Position numbers and translations under genes: made by a program
The notes under the pieces: generated by a model
Databases searched by the model: none
What the model was told of the DNA's origin: nothing
What the model saw: only the letters and a program-made list of their open reading frames with translations
Shown: positions 1 through 6,325 of the stretch, piece after piece
How positions within the stretch are numbered: the first letter of the stretch is position 1
Layout of the letters: each line of letters opens with the position of its first letter
Assembly (NCBI GenBank): GCA_007133115.1
Contig: SLNI01000193.1
Span: 1-7,299, forward strand
Direction: 5' to 3'
DNA from: Thioalkalivibrio sp.
Lineage (GTDB): Bacteria > Pseudomonadota > Gammaproteobacteria > Ectothiorhodospirales > Ectothiorhodospiraceae
DNA length: 7,299 nt

Positions 1-623
1 ATATGGACACGGACTTCCTTGCGCTACCGCTGTACGGTGAGACCAGCATTGACCAGGTGCGCGGGATCTGGTCGGTGATCGCCGCACTGGTGCTGTCATT
101 GCTGTTCGTGATCGCGGCCAACTGGAAGCGCTTGCCGAAACTCGCGCTTTCGGTCGACAACGGCGCCAATGCTTCACTACTGCCCATCTTCAACACCGCG
201 AGCCTGGTTGGCTTCGGCGCGGTCATCGCCTCGCTGGCCGCCTTCGTGCTGATCAGCGACGCCGTTGTGCGGATTGGGGGCGACAATCCGCTGATTTCGC
301 TGGCCATTGCGGTGAACGTGCTGGCGGGCATGACCGGCTCGGCCTCGGGCGGCATGAGCATCGCACTCTCGACCCTCGGGGATACCTATCTGGAGATGGC
401 GAACGCCCAAGGCATTAACCCGGAACTGTTGCACCGGGTCACGGCCGTTGCCACCGGGGGGCTGGATACCCTGCCGCACAACGGCGCGGTGATCACGCTG
501 CTGGCCATCACCGGGCTCACGCACCGTCAGGCCTACTTCGACCTCGCAATGACCGCGATGGTGGCCCCGTTTCTGTCCCTGATCGTACTGATCACGCTGG
601 GCACCGTGTTCGGGAGCTTCTGA
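1..623 (+). CDS. GntP-family organic-acid permease, C-terminal part (5' truncated by window edge)
   Basis: Inner-membrane secondary transporter of the gluconate:H+ symporter (GntP) family, which imports gluconate or related small organic acids such as 3-hydroxybutyrate; the substrate is not determined here. About 206 residues are visible. The family is normally about 440-460 residues, so roughly half is missing to the left. The ATG at 3-5 is probably an internal Met, because the reading frame runs off the window edge. Seen directly: hydrophobic segments at about residues 22-42, 64-88, 97-115, 160-172 and 180-204, and the family-like stretches GANASLLPIFNTAS (54-67), GMTGSASGGMSIAL (109-122) and GGLDTLPHNGAVITLL (152-167), a typical GntP C-terminal block. 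The gene ends in TGA at 621-623. It is separated from the pump operon by 117 nt and has no evident functional tie to it. Family assignment is confident. The hydroxybutyrate-like substrate is only a guess from resemblance of the tail. Confidence 0.88.
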   Translation, partial: MDTDFLALPLYGETSIDQVRGIWSVIAALVLSLLFVIAANWKRLPKLALSVDNGANASLLPIFNTASLVGFGAVIASLAAFVLISDAVVRIGGDNPLISLAIAVNVLAGMTGSASGGMSIALSTLGDTYLEMANAQGINPELLHRVTAVATGGLDTLPHNGAVITLLAITGLTHRQAYFDLAMTAMVAPFLSLIVLITLGTVFGSF

Positions 624-685
624 ACCGGACCGGCGAATCCGCGTTGATCGCGATCCCAGTGCTTTCGGGCAGGTCTCTTTGGATT

Positions 686-691
686 TATGAT
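686..691 (+). promoter_or_regulatory. Weak candidate -10 element for the RND operon
   Basis: TATGAT matches five of six bases of the sigma-70 -10 consensus and sits about 50 nt before the preferred start of the adaptor gene. No convincing -35 lies 16-18 nt upstream (the best is TTTCGG at 663-668) and there is no extended -10 TG. If it is used, transcription would start near 697, making an ATG start at 687 impossible. This is the only AT-richer spot in the 624-740 gap. I see no recognisable repressor operator there and no clear Rho-independent terminator for the permease gene. Confidence 0.2.
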
Positions 692-740
692 TCACGGCCT
701 TGGCCTTCAATCCCCGAAACAGCCTTCTGGAATCCTGACC

Positions 741-1880
741 ATGGCAACCCCGCGTCTGCCTCTGTGGCACGCCCTCATCCCTGCAGCCGCCTGGCTCCTT
801 GTCGCCTGTGGCGGTTCCGAGCAGACGGCTGCGCTGGATGGACCCGCGCCTTCGGTGACTGTAGTGGAGATCCAGAGCGAGCCGGTCACGGAAAGCGCGA
901 GTTTCGTGGGTCGGGTGGTCGCCGCGGAACGTGTCGAACTCCTGGCGCGGGTGCCGGGATTCCTGCGCGAGCGGGGTTTTACCGAGGGCCAGAAAGTCGC
1001 GGCCGGAGATCGCCTGTTTCTGATCGAGCCCGAGCCTTACGCCGCGATCGTCACCCAGCGCGAGGCCGATCTGGCCCGGACCCGTGCCGAGCAGACCAAC
1101 GCGCTGGCGCAACTGCGCCGCGGCGAAGAATTGCTGAAAACGAACGATATCGCCCGTGCCCGGGTGGATGAACTCCGGGCGGCGGAGGCAGTGAGTGCGG
1201 CCGGCATCGCCCAGGCCGAGGCGGCGTTGGCCGCCGCGCGCCTGAACCTCGACTATACGGAGATCCACGCCCCATTCCTGGGTCGCATCGGCATCTCCGG
1301 TTTCGCCGTCGGGAGTTTCGTCGGCCCCGAGTCGGGTTCCCTGGCCACCCTGGTGCAGGTCGACCCCATCTATGTGCAGTTTCCACTGACGCAGCGGGCA
1401 TTGCTGGAACACCGCAATCGTACAGCACAGCGCGGTGAGGGCTCGGGAGACACGGTGGTGCACCTGAAACTGGCGGACGGCTCGCGCTACGCCCATGCCT
1501 CCCGCATCGATTTCCTGGACGTCACCGTGGATCCCGGGACGGATACCGTCCTGGTGCGCGCGTCCTTCCCGAACCCGGAAGGAATCCTGATTCCCGGGCA
1601 GTTCATCAACGTGACCGTCGACGCGGGGTCACCGGAATGGGTGGTCCTGCTGCCCCAGTCCGCAGTGCAGGTCGATCAGGCGGGCACGTTCGTGCTGGTC
1701 CTGGATGAAGAGAACCGGGTACAGGTCCGACGCGTGACGCTGGGTCCGCAGCAGGGCATGCGCGCGGTGATCCCCACCGGGCTGGCGCCGGGTGATCAGG
1801 TCGTCGTCGAGGGCATCCAGAAGGTGCGCCCCGGGCAGGAAGTCACGGCGGCGCCGTGGCAACCGGCCGTCCGGAACTGA
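741..1880 (+). CDS. RND efflux periplasmic adaptor (membrane fusion protein), lipoprotein, AcrA/MexA type
   Basis: Periplasmic adaptor that links an RND pump to an outer-membrane channel; 379 residues, normal for the family. The start at 741 is preferred over the in-frame ATG at 687. From 741 the protein opens with a classical lipoprotein signal: Arg5, a hydrophobic core and the lipobox LVAC ending at Cys23, so the mature protein would be lipid-anchored. The 687 start would add 18 residues before the signal and has no well-spaced Shine-Dalgarno; the one at 741 is also weak. Visible domains: two lipoyl half-motifs (about 64-98 and 172-207, the second with APFLGRIG at 177-184), an alpha-helical hairpin between them (about 104-170), a beta-barrel (about 210-295) with the IPGQFINVTV segment (284-293), and a membrane-proximal domain (about 298-370). 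In the hairpin tip the R-x3-L-x6-S docking motif reads R127, L131, A138, with Ala in place of Ser. The next gene, 6 nt downstream, encodes the cognate pump. Confidence 0.95.
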   Translation: MATPRLPLWHALIPAAAWLLVACGGSEQTAALDGPAPSVTVVEIQSEPVTESASFVGRVVAAERVELLARVPGFLRERGFTEGQKVAAGDRLFLIEPEPYAAIVTQREADLARTRAEQTNALAQLRRGEELLKTNDIARARVDELRAAEAVSAAGIAQAEAALAAARLNLDYTEIHAPFLGRIGISGFAVGSFVGPESGSLATLVQVDPIYVQFPLTQRALLEHRNRTAQRGEGSGDTVVHLKLADGSRYAHASRIDFLDVTVDPGTDTVLVRASFPNPEGILIPGQFINVTVDAGSPEWVVLLPQSAVQVDQAGTFVLVLDEENRVQVRRVTLGPQQGMRAVIPTGLAPGDQVVVEGIQKVRPGQEVTAAPWQPAVRN

Positions 1881-1886
1881 CCGCAG

Positions 1887-4800
1887 ATGTTTTCCGACAT
1901 CTTCATCGACCGTCCCCGCCTTTCGGTGGTGATTTCGGTCGTGATCACGCTCGCGGGGCTGATCGCGATCACCCAGATGCCGGTCGCCCAGTTTCCGGAT
2001 ATCGTGCCTCCCCAGGTGCAGGTGACCGGGTTCTACGGCGGAGCCAGCGCCGATGTGGTCGAAGCCACGGTCGCTCAGCCGGTCGAAGCGAAGGTCAACG
2101 GCGTCGACAACATGCTGTACATGAAGTCCTCGTCGACGAATACCGGGAGTTATTCGCTCACGGTGACCTTCGCGCTGGGCACCGACCCCGATCTGAATAC
2201 GGTCAACGTGCAGAACCGCGTGGCGCTCGCCGAGGCGCAACTGCCGGATGAGGTGAAGCGCCTCGGGCTGACCGTGCGCAAGAAGTCTTCGGGCCTGTTG
2301 CAGGTCATCACGCTGTTTTCGCCGGAACAGAGCCTGGACGGTCTGTTCATCAGCAACTACGCAACGATCAATATGGTGGACGCCCTGGCGCGGGTGCCCG
2401 GGGTCGGCGAAGTGTCCCAGTTCGGCGGGCTCGAATACAGCATGCGTATCTGGCTGAGTCCGGAGCGCCTCACGGCGCTCGGGCTCACGCCGGCAGACGT
2501 CGTGCAGGCGATTCGTGCGCAGAACGTGCAGGCGGCGGTAGGCCGCATCGGCGCGCAACCGATGACCGAGGATCAGCAGTTTCAGATCACGCTCAATACG
2601 AGCGGGCGACTGACCGATGTCGAGGAGTTCGAACGCATCGTCGTGCGCGCCAACGCCGACGGTTCGCGCGTGCGCGTCAGCGATGTCGGCCGGGTCGAAT
2701 TGGGTGCCCGGTCCGAGGATGCCTTTGCCCGGTTGAACGGGAGCGCGACCGCGGGCATCGCGATCTACCAGGCGCCTGGGGCCAACGCCATCGCGGTGGC
2801 AGACGGCGTGCGCAAAGTCGTCGAGGACCTGTCCCAGCGTTTTCCGGAGGATCTCGACTACGTCGTCGTCTACGACACGACCGAGTTCGTGCGCGAAAGC
2901 CTGAAGAAGGTGATCCACACGCTCTTCGAGGCCTTCGTGCTGGTCGTGCTCGTCGTATTCCTGTTTCTCGGCAGCCTGCGCGCGACCTTGATCCCGATGA
3001 TTGCAGTACCGGTGGCGTTGGTCGGAACCTTCGCCTTCCTGCTGCTGCTGGGATTTTCCGCAAATACCATCTCGCTGCTCGCGGTGGTGCTCGCCATCGG
3101 GATCGTCGTCGACGACGCGATCGTCGTGGTGGAGAACGTCGAGCGCATCATGGCGGAGGAGGGCCTGGCTCCGCGCGAAGCCGCGAAGAAGGCGATGTCG
3201 CAGATCACCGGCCCGATCCTCGCGATCACGCTGGTGCTGCTGTCCGTGTTCCTGCCGGTCGCTTTCATTCCCGGAATCACGGGACAGCTGTTCCAGCAGT
3301 TCGCGGCGGTCGTCGCGTTCGCCATGCTGATCTCGGCCGTCAACGCACTCACCCTGTCGCCGGCACTCTGTGCACTGCTGCTGAAACCCAGCCATCAGCG
3401 CCGGGGTCCGATGCGCTACGTGCTCGGCGGCATCGACCGGGTGCAGGACGGCTACGCCTTCGTGGTCTCCCGCCTGGTGCGCATGTCCGCGATCGTGCTG
3501 GTGCTGATCCTCGCGTTCGGATTCGGTACCTGGGGCCTGTTCCAGGCCACGCCCACAGGCTTCCTTCCCCAGGAAGACCAGGGTGCCTACATGGCGGAAA
3601 TCCAGCTTCCCGCGGGCGCCTCGGTCAACCGTACGCTGGACGTGATCAAGCAGGTGGAGGCGATCGCTGCGGCCGATCCGGCGGTCGAACACGTGATGAC
3701 CGTCGCAGGGTTCAGTATCCTCGACGGCACCGTGCAGCCGAATAGCGGTTTTCTCATCGCACGCCTGAAGCCGTTTTCAGAACGGCGGGATCCGGAACTC
3801 TCCGTGGAGGCCGCGCTCCAGCGCCTGAACGTCGAGGCCAATGCAATTCCGACCGCCCGGGTGATGGCGTTCAACCTGCCGCCGATCGCCGGCCTTGGGA
3901 CCGGCAGCGGCTTCGAACTTCAGCTCCAGGATCTCCAGGGCCGCCCTCCCGAGGAACTGGCGGCCGCGATGCGGGGGCTGGTGTTTGCAGCCAACCAGCG
4001 CGACGAACTCGGGGCCGTGTTTGCGACCTGGTCCACCGACAACCCGCAGGTCTATCTGAACATCGACCGAGAAAAGGCACAGACCCTCGGGGTGGAGATC
4101 GGCGACGTGTTCGCCGCGTTGCAGGGCACGCTGGGCGGTGTCTACGTGAATGATTTCAACCGCTTCGGTCGGGTCTGGCAGGTGAACCTGCAGGGCGATG
4201 CCGAGTATCGCGACAGCTTTGACGACCTGAACCGGATCCATGTTCGCAACCGCGACGGTGACATGGTGTCCCTGCGCGCTCTGGCCGAACCCGAATGGAT
4301 CGTCGCGCCCCAGATCCTGCAGCGCTACAACAACTACCGCAGCGTGACCATCAACGGTGGCCCGGCCCCTGGACGCAGTACCGGCGAGGCGATCGCGGCG
4401 ATGGAGGACATGGCCGCGGAAACGCTGCCGGCGGGCTTCGGCTACGAGTGGACCGGGACAGCGCTGCAGGAGAAGGAAGCCAGTGGTCAGACCACGATCG
4501 TGCTGGCCCTTGCGGTGTTGTTCGCCTACCTGTTCCTCGTCGCGCTGTACGAGAGCTGGAGCATGCCGGCGGCGGTACTGCTTTCGGTCGTCGTGGCCGT
4601 ATTTGGGGCCATGGTGGCGCTGTGGGTGACCGGCCTTTCCAATGATCTCTACGCGCAGGTCGGGCTGGTGGTGCTCATCGGGCTGGCCGCAAAGAACGCG
4701 ATCCTGATCGTGGAGTTCTCGATGCAGGAGAGAGCGCAGGGCGCGTCGATCCTCGACGCGGCCACGCAGGGTGCCCGGCTGCGCATTCGCGCGGTGCTGA

Positions 4801-5027
4801 TGACCAGCTTCGCTTTCATCATGGGGCTCGTGCCGCTGGTGATCGCAACCGGCGCGGGGCAGGCAAGCCAGCGCGGCGTGGGCACCGCGGTGTTTGGCGG
4901 CATGCTCACGGCCGCGCTGGTGGGCGTATTCCTGATCCCCATGCTGTACGTGGTTTTCCAGCGGCTGCGCGAGCGCTTCCACGGCACGCCCGCGGTAACC
5001 GCGCCCACGGAGGCATCCGAGCCCTGA
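1887..5027 (+). CDS. RND multidrug efflux pump, inner-membrane permease, HAE1 family (AcrB/MexB type)
   Basis: Proton-driven trimeric exporter of hydrophobic and amphipathic compounds. It is 1046 residues long, essentially the length of AcrB (1049), and appears intact. Seen: an N-terminal FIDRP motif (6-10) before TM1 (about 11-29), the PVAQFP segment (32-37) and a first periplasmic porter loop (about 30-338). TM2-TM6 span about 340-495, followed by TM7 (about 534-553), a second porter loop (about 555-868) and TM8-TM12 (about 870-1027). The proton-relay residues are present: Asp409-Asp410 in [13 protein letters not shown] (405-417; AcrB D407/D408) and Lys936 in [14 protein letters not shown] (931-944; AcrB K940). 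This marks the HAE1 drug/hydrophobe branch rather than heavy-metal CusA types. The switch-loop region around 608-625 differs from that of AcrB, so substrates should not be inherited from it. The ATG lies 6 nt after the adaptor stop with only a poor Shine-Dalgarno, suggesting translational coupling. No outer-membrane factor gene or local regulator gene is present. Confidence 0.97.
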   Translation: MFSDIFIDRPRLSVVISVVITLAGLIAITQMPVAQFPDIVPPQVQVTGFYGGASADVVEATVAQPVEAKVNGVDNMLYMKSSSTNTGSYSLTVTFALGTDPDLNTVNVQNRVALAEAQLPDEVKRLGLTVRKKSSGLLQVITLFSPEQSLDGLFISNYATINMVDALARVPGVGEVSQFGGLEYSMRIWLSPERLTALGLTPADVVQAIRAQNVQAAVGRIGAQPMTEDQQFQITLNTSGRLTDVEEFERIVVRANADGSRVRVSDVGRVELGARSEDAFARLNGSATAGIAIYQAPGANAIAVADGVRKVVEDLSQRFPEDLDYVVVYDTTEFVRESLKKVIHTLFEAFVLVVLVVFLFLGSLRATLIPMIAVPVALVGTFAFLLLLGFSANTISLLAVVLAIGIVVDDAIVVVENVERIMAEEGLAPREAAKKAMSQITGPILAITLVLLSVFLPVAFIPGITGQLFQQFAAVVAFAMLISAVNALTLSPALCALLLKPSHQRRGPMRYVLGGIDRVQDGYAFVVSRLVRMSAIVLVLILAFGFGTWGLFQATPTGFLPQEDQGAYMAEIQLPAGASVNRTLDVIKQVEAIAAADPAVEHVMTVAGFSILDGTVQPNSGFLIARLKPFSERRDPELSVEAALQRLNVEANAIPTARVMAFNLPPIAGLGTGSGFELQLQDLQGRPPEELAAAMRGLVFAANQRDELGAVFATWSTDNPQVYLNIDREKAQTLGVEIGDVFAALQGTLGGVYVNDFNRFGRVWQVNLQGDAEYRDSFDDLNRIHVRNRDGDMVSLRALAEPEWIVAPQILQRYNNYRSVTINGGPAPGRSTGEAIAAMEDMAAETLPAGFGYEWTGTALQEKEASGQTTIVLALAVLFAYLFLVALYESWSMPAAVLLSVVVAVFGAMVALWVTGLSNDLYAQVGLVVLIGLAAKNAILIVEFSMQERAQGASILDAATQGARLRIRAVLMTSFAFIMGLVPLVIATGAGQASQRGVGTAVFGGMLTAALVGVFLIPMLYVVFQRLRERFHGTPAVTAPTEASEP

Positions 5028-5126
5028 GCCTTTGCCCGAGTGGGCCAGATAGGGCAGGGTGGAACATTCGATACACCCGGAGGGGGGTCGGTACCACCGG
5101 AAATAACGGGTGCAGTGGAAATCGCA

Positions 5127-5149
5127 CCGCGAAAAACGTAGTCTCGCGG
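5127..5149. repeat. Small GC-rich inverted repeat (possible hairpin)
   Basis: CCGCGA at 5127-5132 is the exact reverse complement of TCGCGG at 5144-5149, with an 11-nt loop between them. There is no downstream T-run, so it does not look like a Rho-independent terminator. It lies about 110 nt before the MoxR start and could be a 5'-UTR structure or a protein-binding palindrome. A 6-bp stem in GC-rich DNA may also arise by chance. Confidence 0.25.
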
Positions 5150-5251
5150 GCGGACTGCGGAAGAGAAGCGTATCCGGGAGCCGCGCTCGACACGGCCGCC
5201 TCCCCAAGCCAAAAGCGGGGCATACGCCCTGATCATCATAAGAACGAAACT

Positions 5252-5258
5252 GGAGGAG
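5252..5258 (+). promoter_or_regulatory. Strong Shine-Dalgarno for the MoxR ATPase gene
   Basis: GGAGGAG precedes the ATG at 5261 closely: the GGAGG core at 5252-5256 leaves 4 nt before the start. It is the best ribosome-binding site in the window and fixes the start, since the protein then aligns with a normal MoxR N-terminus. Confidence 0.75.
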
Positions 5259-5260
5259 CG

Positions 5261-6307
5261 ATGCGACCCGCGCATTTGCTGCAAGTGCTCGACCGTGAAT
5301 TCGCCAGCACCCGGGAAGGTCATCACACGCCCGTCATGCTCTGGGGCCCTCCCGGAGTGGGCAAGTCCCAGATGATCGCAGAGGTCGCACAGCGCAATCG
5401 CGTGCCCCTGATCGACATCCGTCTCTCGCAGATGGAGCCCTCGGACCTGCGCGGCATCCCCTTCAAGAACGGCGACCTGGTCGAATGGGCGGTGCCTTCG
5501 ATGCTGCCCGATGCCGAGCGGCAGGGTCTATCCGGTGTCCTCTTCCTGGACGAAATCACGTCGGCTCCGCCGAGCGTGTCCGCGGCCGCCTACCAGCTGA
5601 TTCTGGACCGCCGTCTCGGGGCCTACGAGGTTCCGGAGGGCTGGGCGATTTTCGCCGCCGGCAACCGGCAGGGCGATCGCGGTGTGACCTACACCATGCC
5701 GGCGCCGCTGGCCAACCGCTTTTCCCATTTCGAGGTCGACCTGAACGTCGATGACTGGGCCTCCTGGGCCTATGCGAAGGGCATCGACGACCGCATCATC
5801 GCGTTCATCCGTTTCCGCCCCGACCTGCTGTTCGAATTCGATCCCGCGCACAACCCGGTGGCATTCCCATCCCCGCGTTCCTGGGAGTTCGCGCATCGGG
5901 CCCTGCAGAAATTCGAGGACTACCCGGAGCTCCTGAGCGGTTCCCTGCAGGCGTGCGTGGGGCAGGCCGCGGGAATCGAACTGAATGCCTTCATCGCCCA
6001 CCTCGACCAGTTGCCGGACCTCGACGCCATCGTACGGGGCCAGCCCGTGGCGGCACCGCGCGAAATCGACCTGCAGTACGCGGTTGCGGCCGCACTGGTC
6101 GGTCGGGCGATCCGAGCCCGCGGCACTCCGGAGGCGATCGATGTCCAGGGCCACATCCTGAATTACGCCAGCACATTTCCCCAGCGGGAAATGGGCATCA
6201 TGATGGTGACGGACATGCATCGGACACTGGGCGACGAACTGTTTTCCGTGCCGCAGTTTGCCGACTGGTCCGAGCAGGTGGCGGATCTGATGCTGTACGA
6301 CGCCTGA
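5261..6307 (+). CDS. MoxR-family AAA+ ATPase (AAA_5-like)
   Basis: Cytoplasmic AAA+ ATPase of 348 residues, within the usual MoxR size. MoxR proteins form ring oligomers that act as chaperone-like remodelers, typically with a VWA-domain partner encoded next door, to mature or activate client enzymes. Motifs seen: Walker A GPPGVGKS (29-36), the SQMEPSDLRGIP segment (56-67) after the first core helix, Walker B with its catalytic acid in VLFLDEIT (93-100), sensor-1 Asn135 in FAAGNRQGDR (131-140), a probable arginine finger at Arg153 in LANRF (150-154), and a sensor-2-like Arg206 in PSPRSWEF (203-210). The C-terminal part, about 210-348, is the helical lid and has no extra recognisable domain. 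The catalytic set looks complete, so ATPase activity is expected. The partner gene begins 18 nt downstream. The client and the exact MoxR subfamily cannot be assigned from sequence alone. It is distinguishable from classical RavA by length and by the different type of VWA partner. Confidence 0.93.
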   Translation: MRPAHLLQVLDREFASTREGHHTPVMLWGPPGVGKSQMIAEVAQRNRVPLIDIRLSQMEPSDLRGIPFKNGDLVEWAVPSMLPDAERQGLSGVLFLDEITSAPPSVSAAAYQLILDRRLGAYEVPEGWAIFAAGNRQGDRGVTYTMPAPLANRFSHFEVDLNVDDWASWAYAKGIDDRIIAFIRFRPDLLFEFDPAHNPVAFPSPRSWEFAHRALQKFEDYPELLSGSLQACVGQAAGIELNAFIAHLDQLPDLDAIVRGQPVAAPREIDLQYAVAAALVGRAIRARGTPEAIDVQGHILNYASTFPQREMGIMMVTDMHRTLGDELFSVPQFADWSEQVADLMLYDA

Positions 6308-6320
6308 CGGGCAGGGTACC

Positions 6321-6324
6321 GGAG
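6321..6324 (+). promoter_or_regulatory. Shine-Dalgarno-like GGAG that bears on the non-ATG start
   Basis: GGAG lies 1 nt before GTG (6326) and 4 nt before TTG (6329). Spacing favours TTG if GGAG is the site. AGGG at 6313-6316, 9 nt before GTG, would instead favour GTG. The two choices differ by one residue. No in-frame ATG exists until deep inside the conserved N-domain. Confidence 0.45.
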
Positions 6325-6325
6325 C

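Larger units (their letters stand above)
5028..5260. other. Intergenic region between the pump operon and the MoxR gene
   Basis: This 233-nt stretch contains no convincing gene. It holds a 4-bp hairpin GCCC-GAGT-GGGC (5034-5045) just after the pump stop, a 6-bp hairpin at 5127-5149, and an imperfect stem joining CCCC (5203-5206) to GGGG (5217-5220). None is followed by a T-run, so no intrinsic terminator can be called. No sigma-70 pair with acceptable spacing and no sigma-54 GG-N10-GC signature was found. Its length compared with the 6- and 18-nt gaps elsewhere suggests that the MoxR/VWA pair begins a separate transcription unit, with its promoter somewhere in this stretch. Confidence 0.5.

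Noticed and set aside
646..655. Perfect palindrome GATCGCGATC upstream of the adaptor, considered as an operator
   Set aside because: The same 10-mer occurs at 1961-1970 inside the pump coding sequence (even extended to 12 nt there), so it is probably compositional.
644..1171. Plus-strand open frame overlapping the start of the adaptor gene
   Set aside because: It is an alternative-frame shadow: Arg/Pro/Gly-rich, without a domain, and overlapped by the well-supported adaptor frame.
3104..3117. 14-nt perfect palindrome CGTCGTCGACGACG
   Set aside because: It is explained by codons for Val-Val-Asp-Asp at the conserved proton-relay motif of the pump.
3660..3667. GCGATCGC octamer, also at 4389-4396 and 5673-5680, considered as a HIP1-like or uptake-type repeat
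   Set aside because: There are only three copies, all within coding sequence, in DNA where CG- and GATC-containing words are common; not enough to call a repeat family.
1629..3692. Long minus-strand open frame (687 codons) opposite the pump gene, with similar ones at 177-1496, 3777-5207 and 5528-7195
   Set aside because: These are antisense shadows typical of GC-rich genes. Their translations are rich in Arg, His, Gln, Asp and Gly without recognisable domains, and they lie opposite confidently identified genes.
5034..5045. GCCC-GAGT-GGGC hairpin after the pump stop, considered as a terminator
   Set aside because: The stem is only 4 bp and there is no T-run downstream.
5237..5242. CATAAG as a -10 element for the MoxR gene
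   Set aside because: It matches only four of six consensus bases, has no -35 at suitable spacing, and lies so close to the start that the ribosome-binding site would begin almost at the transcript end.
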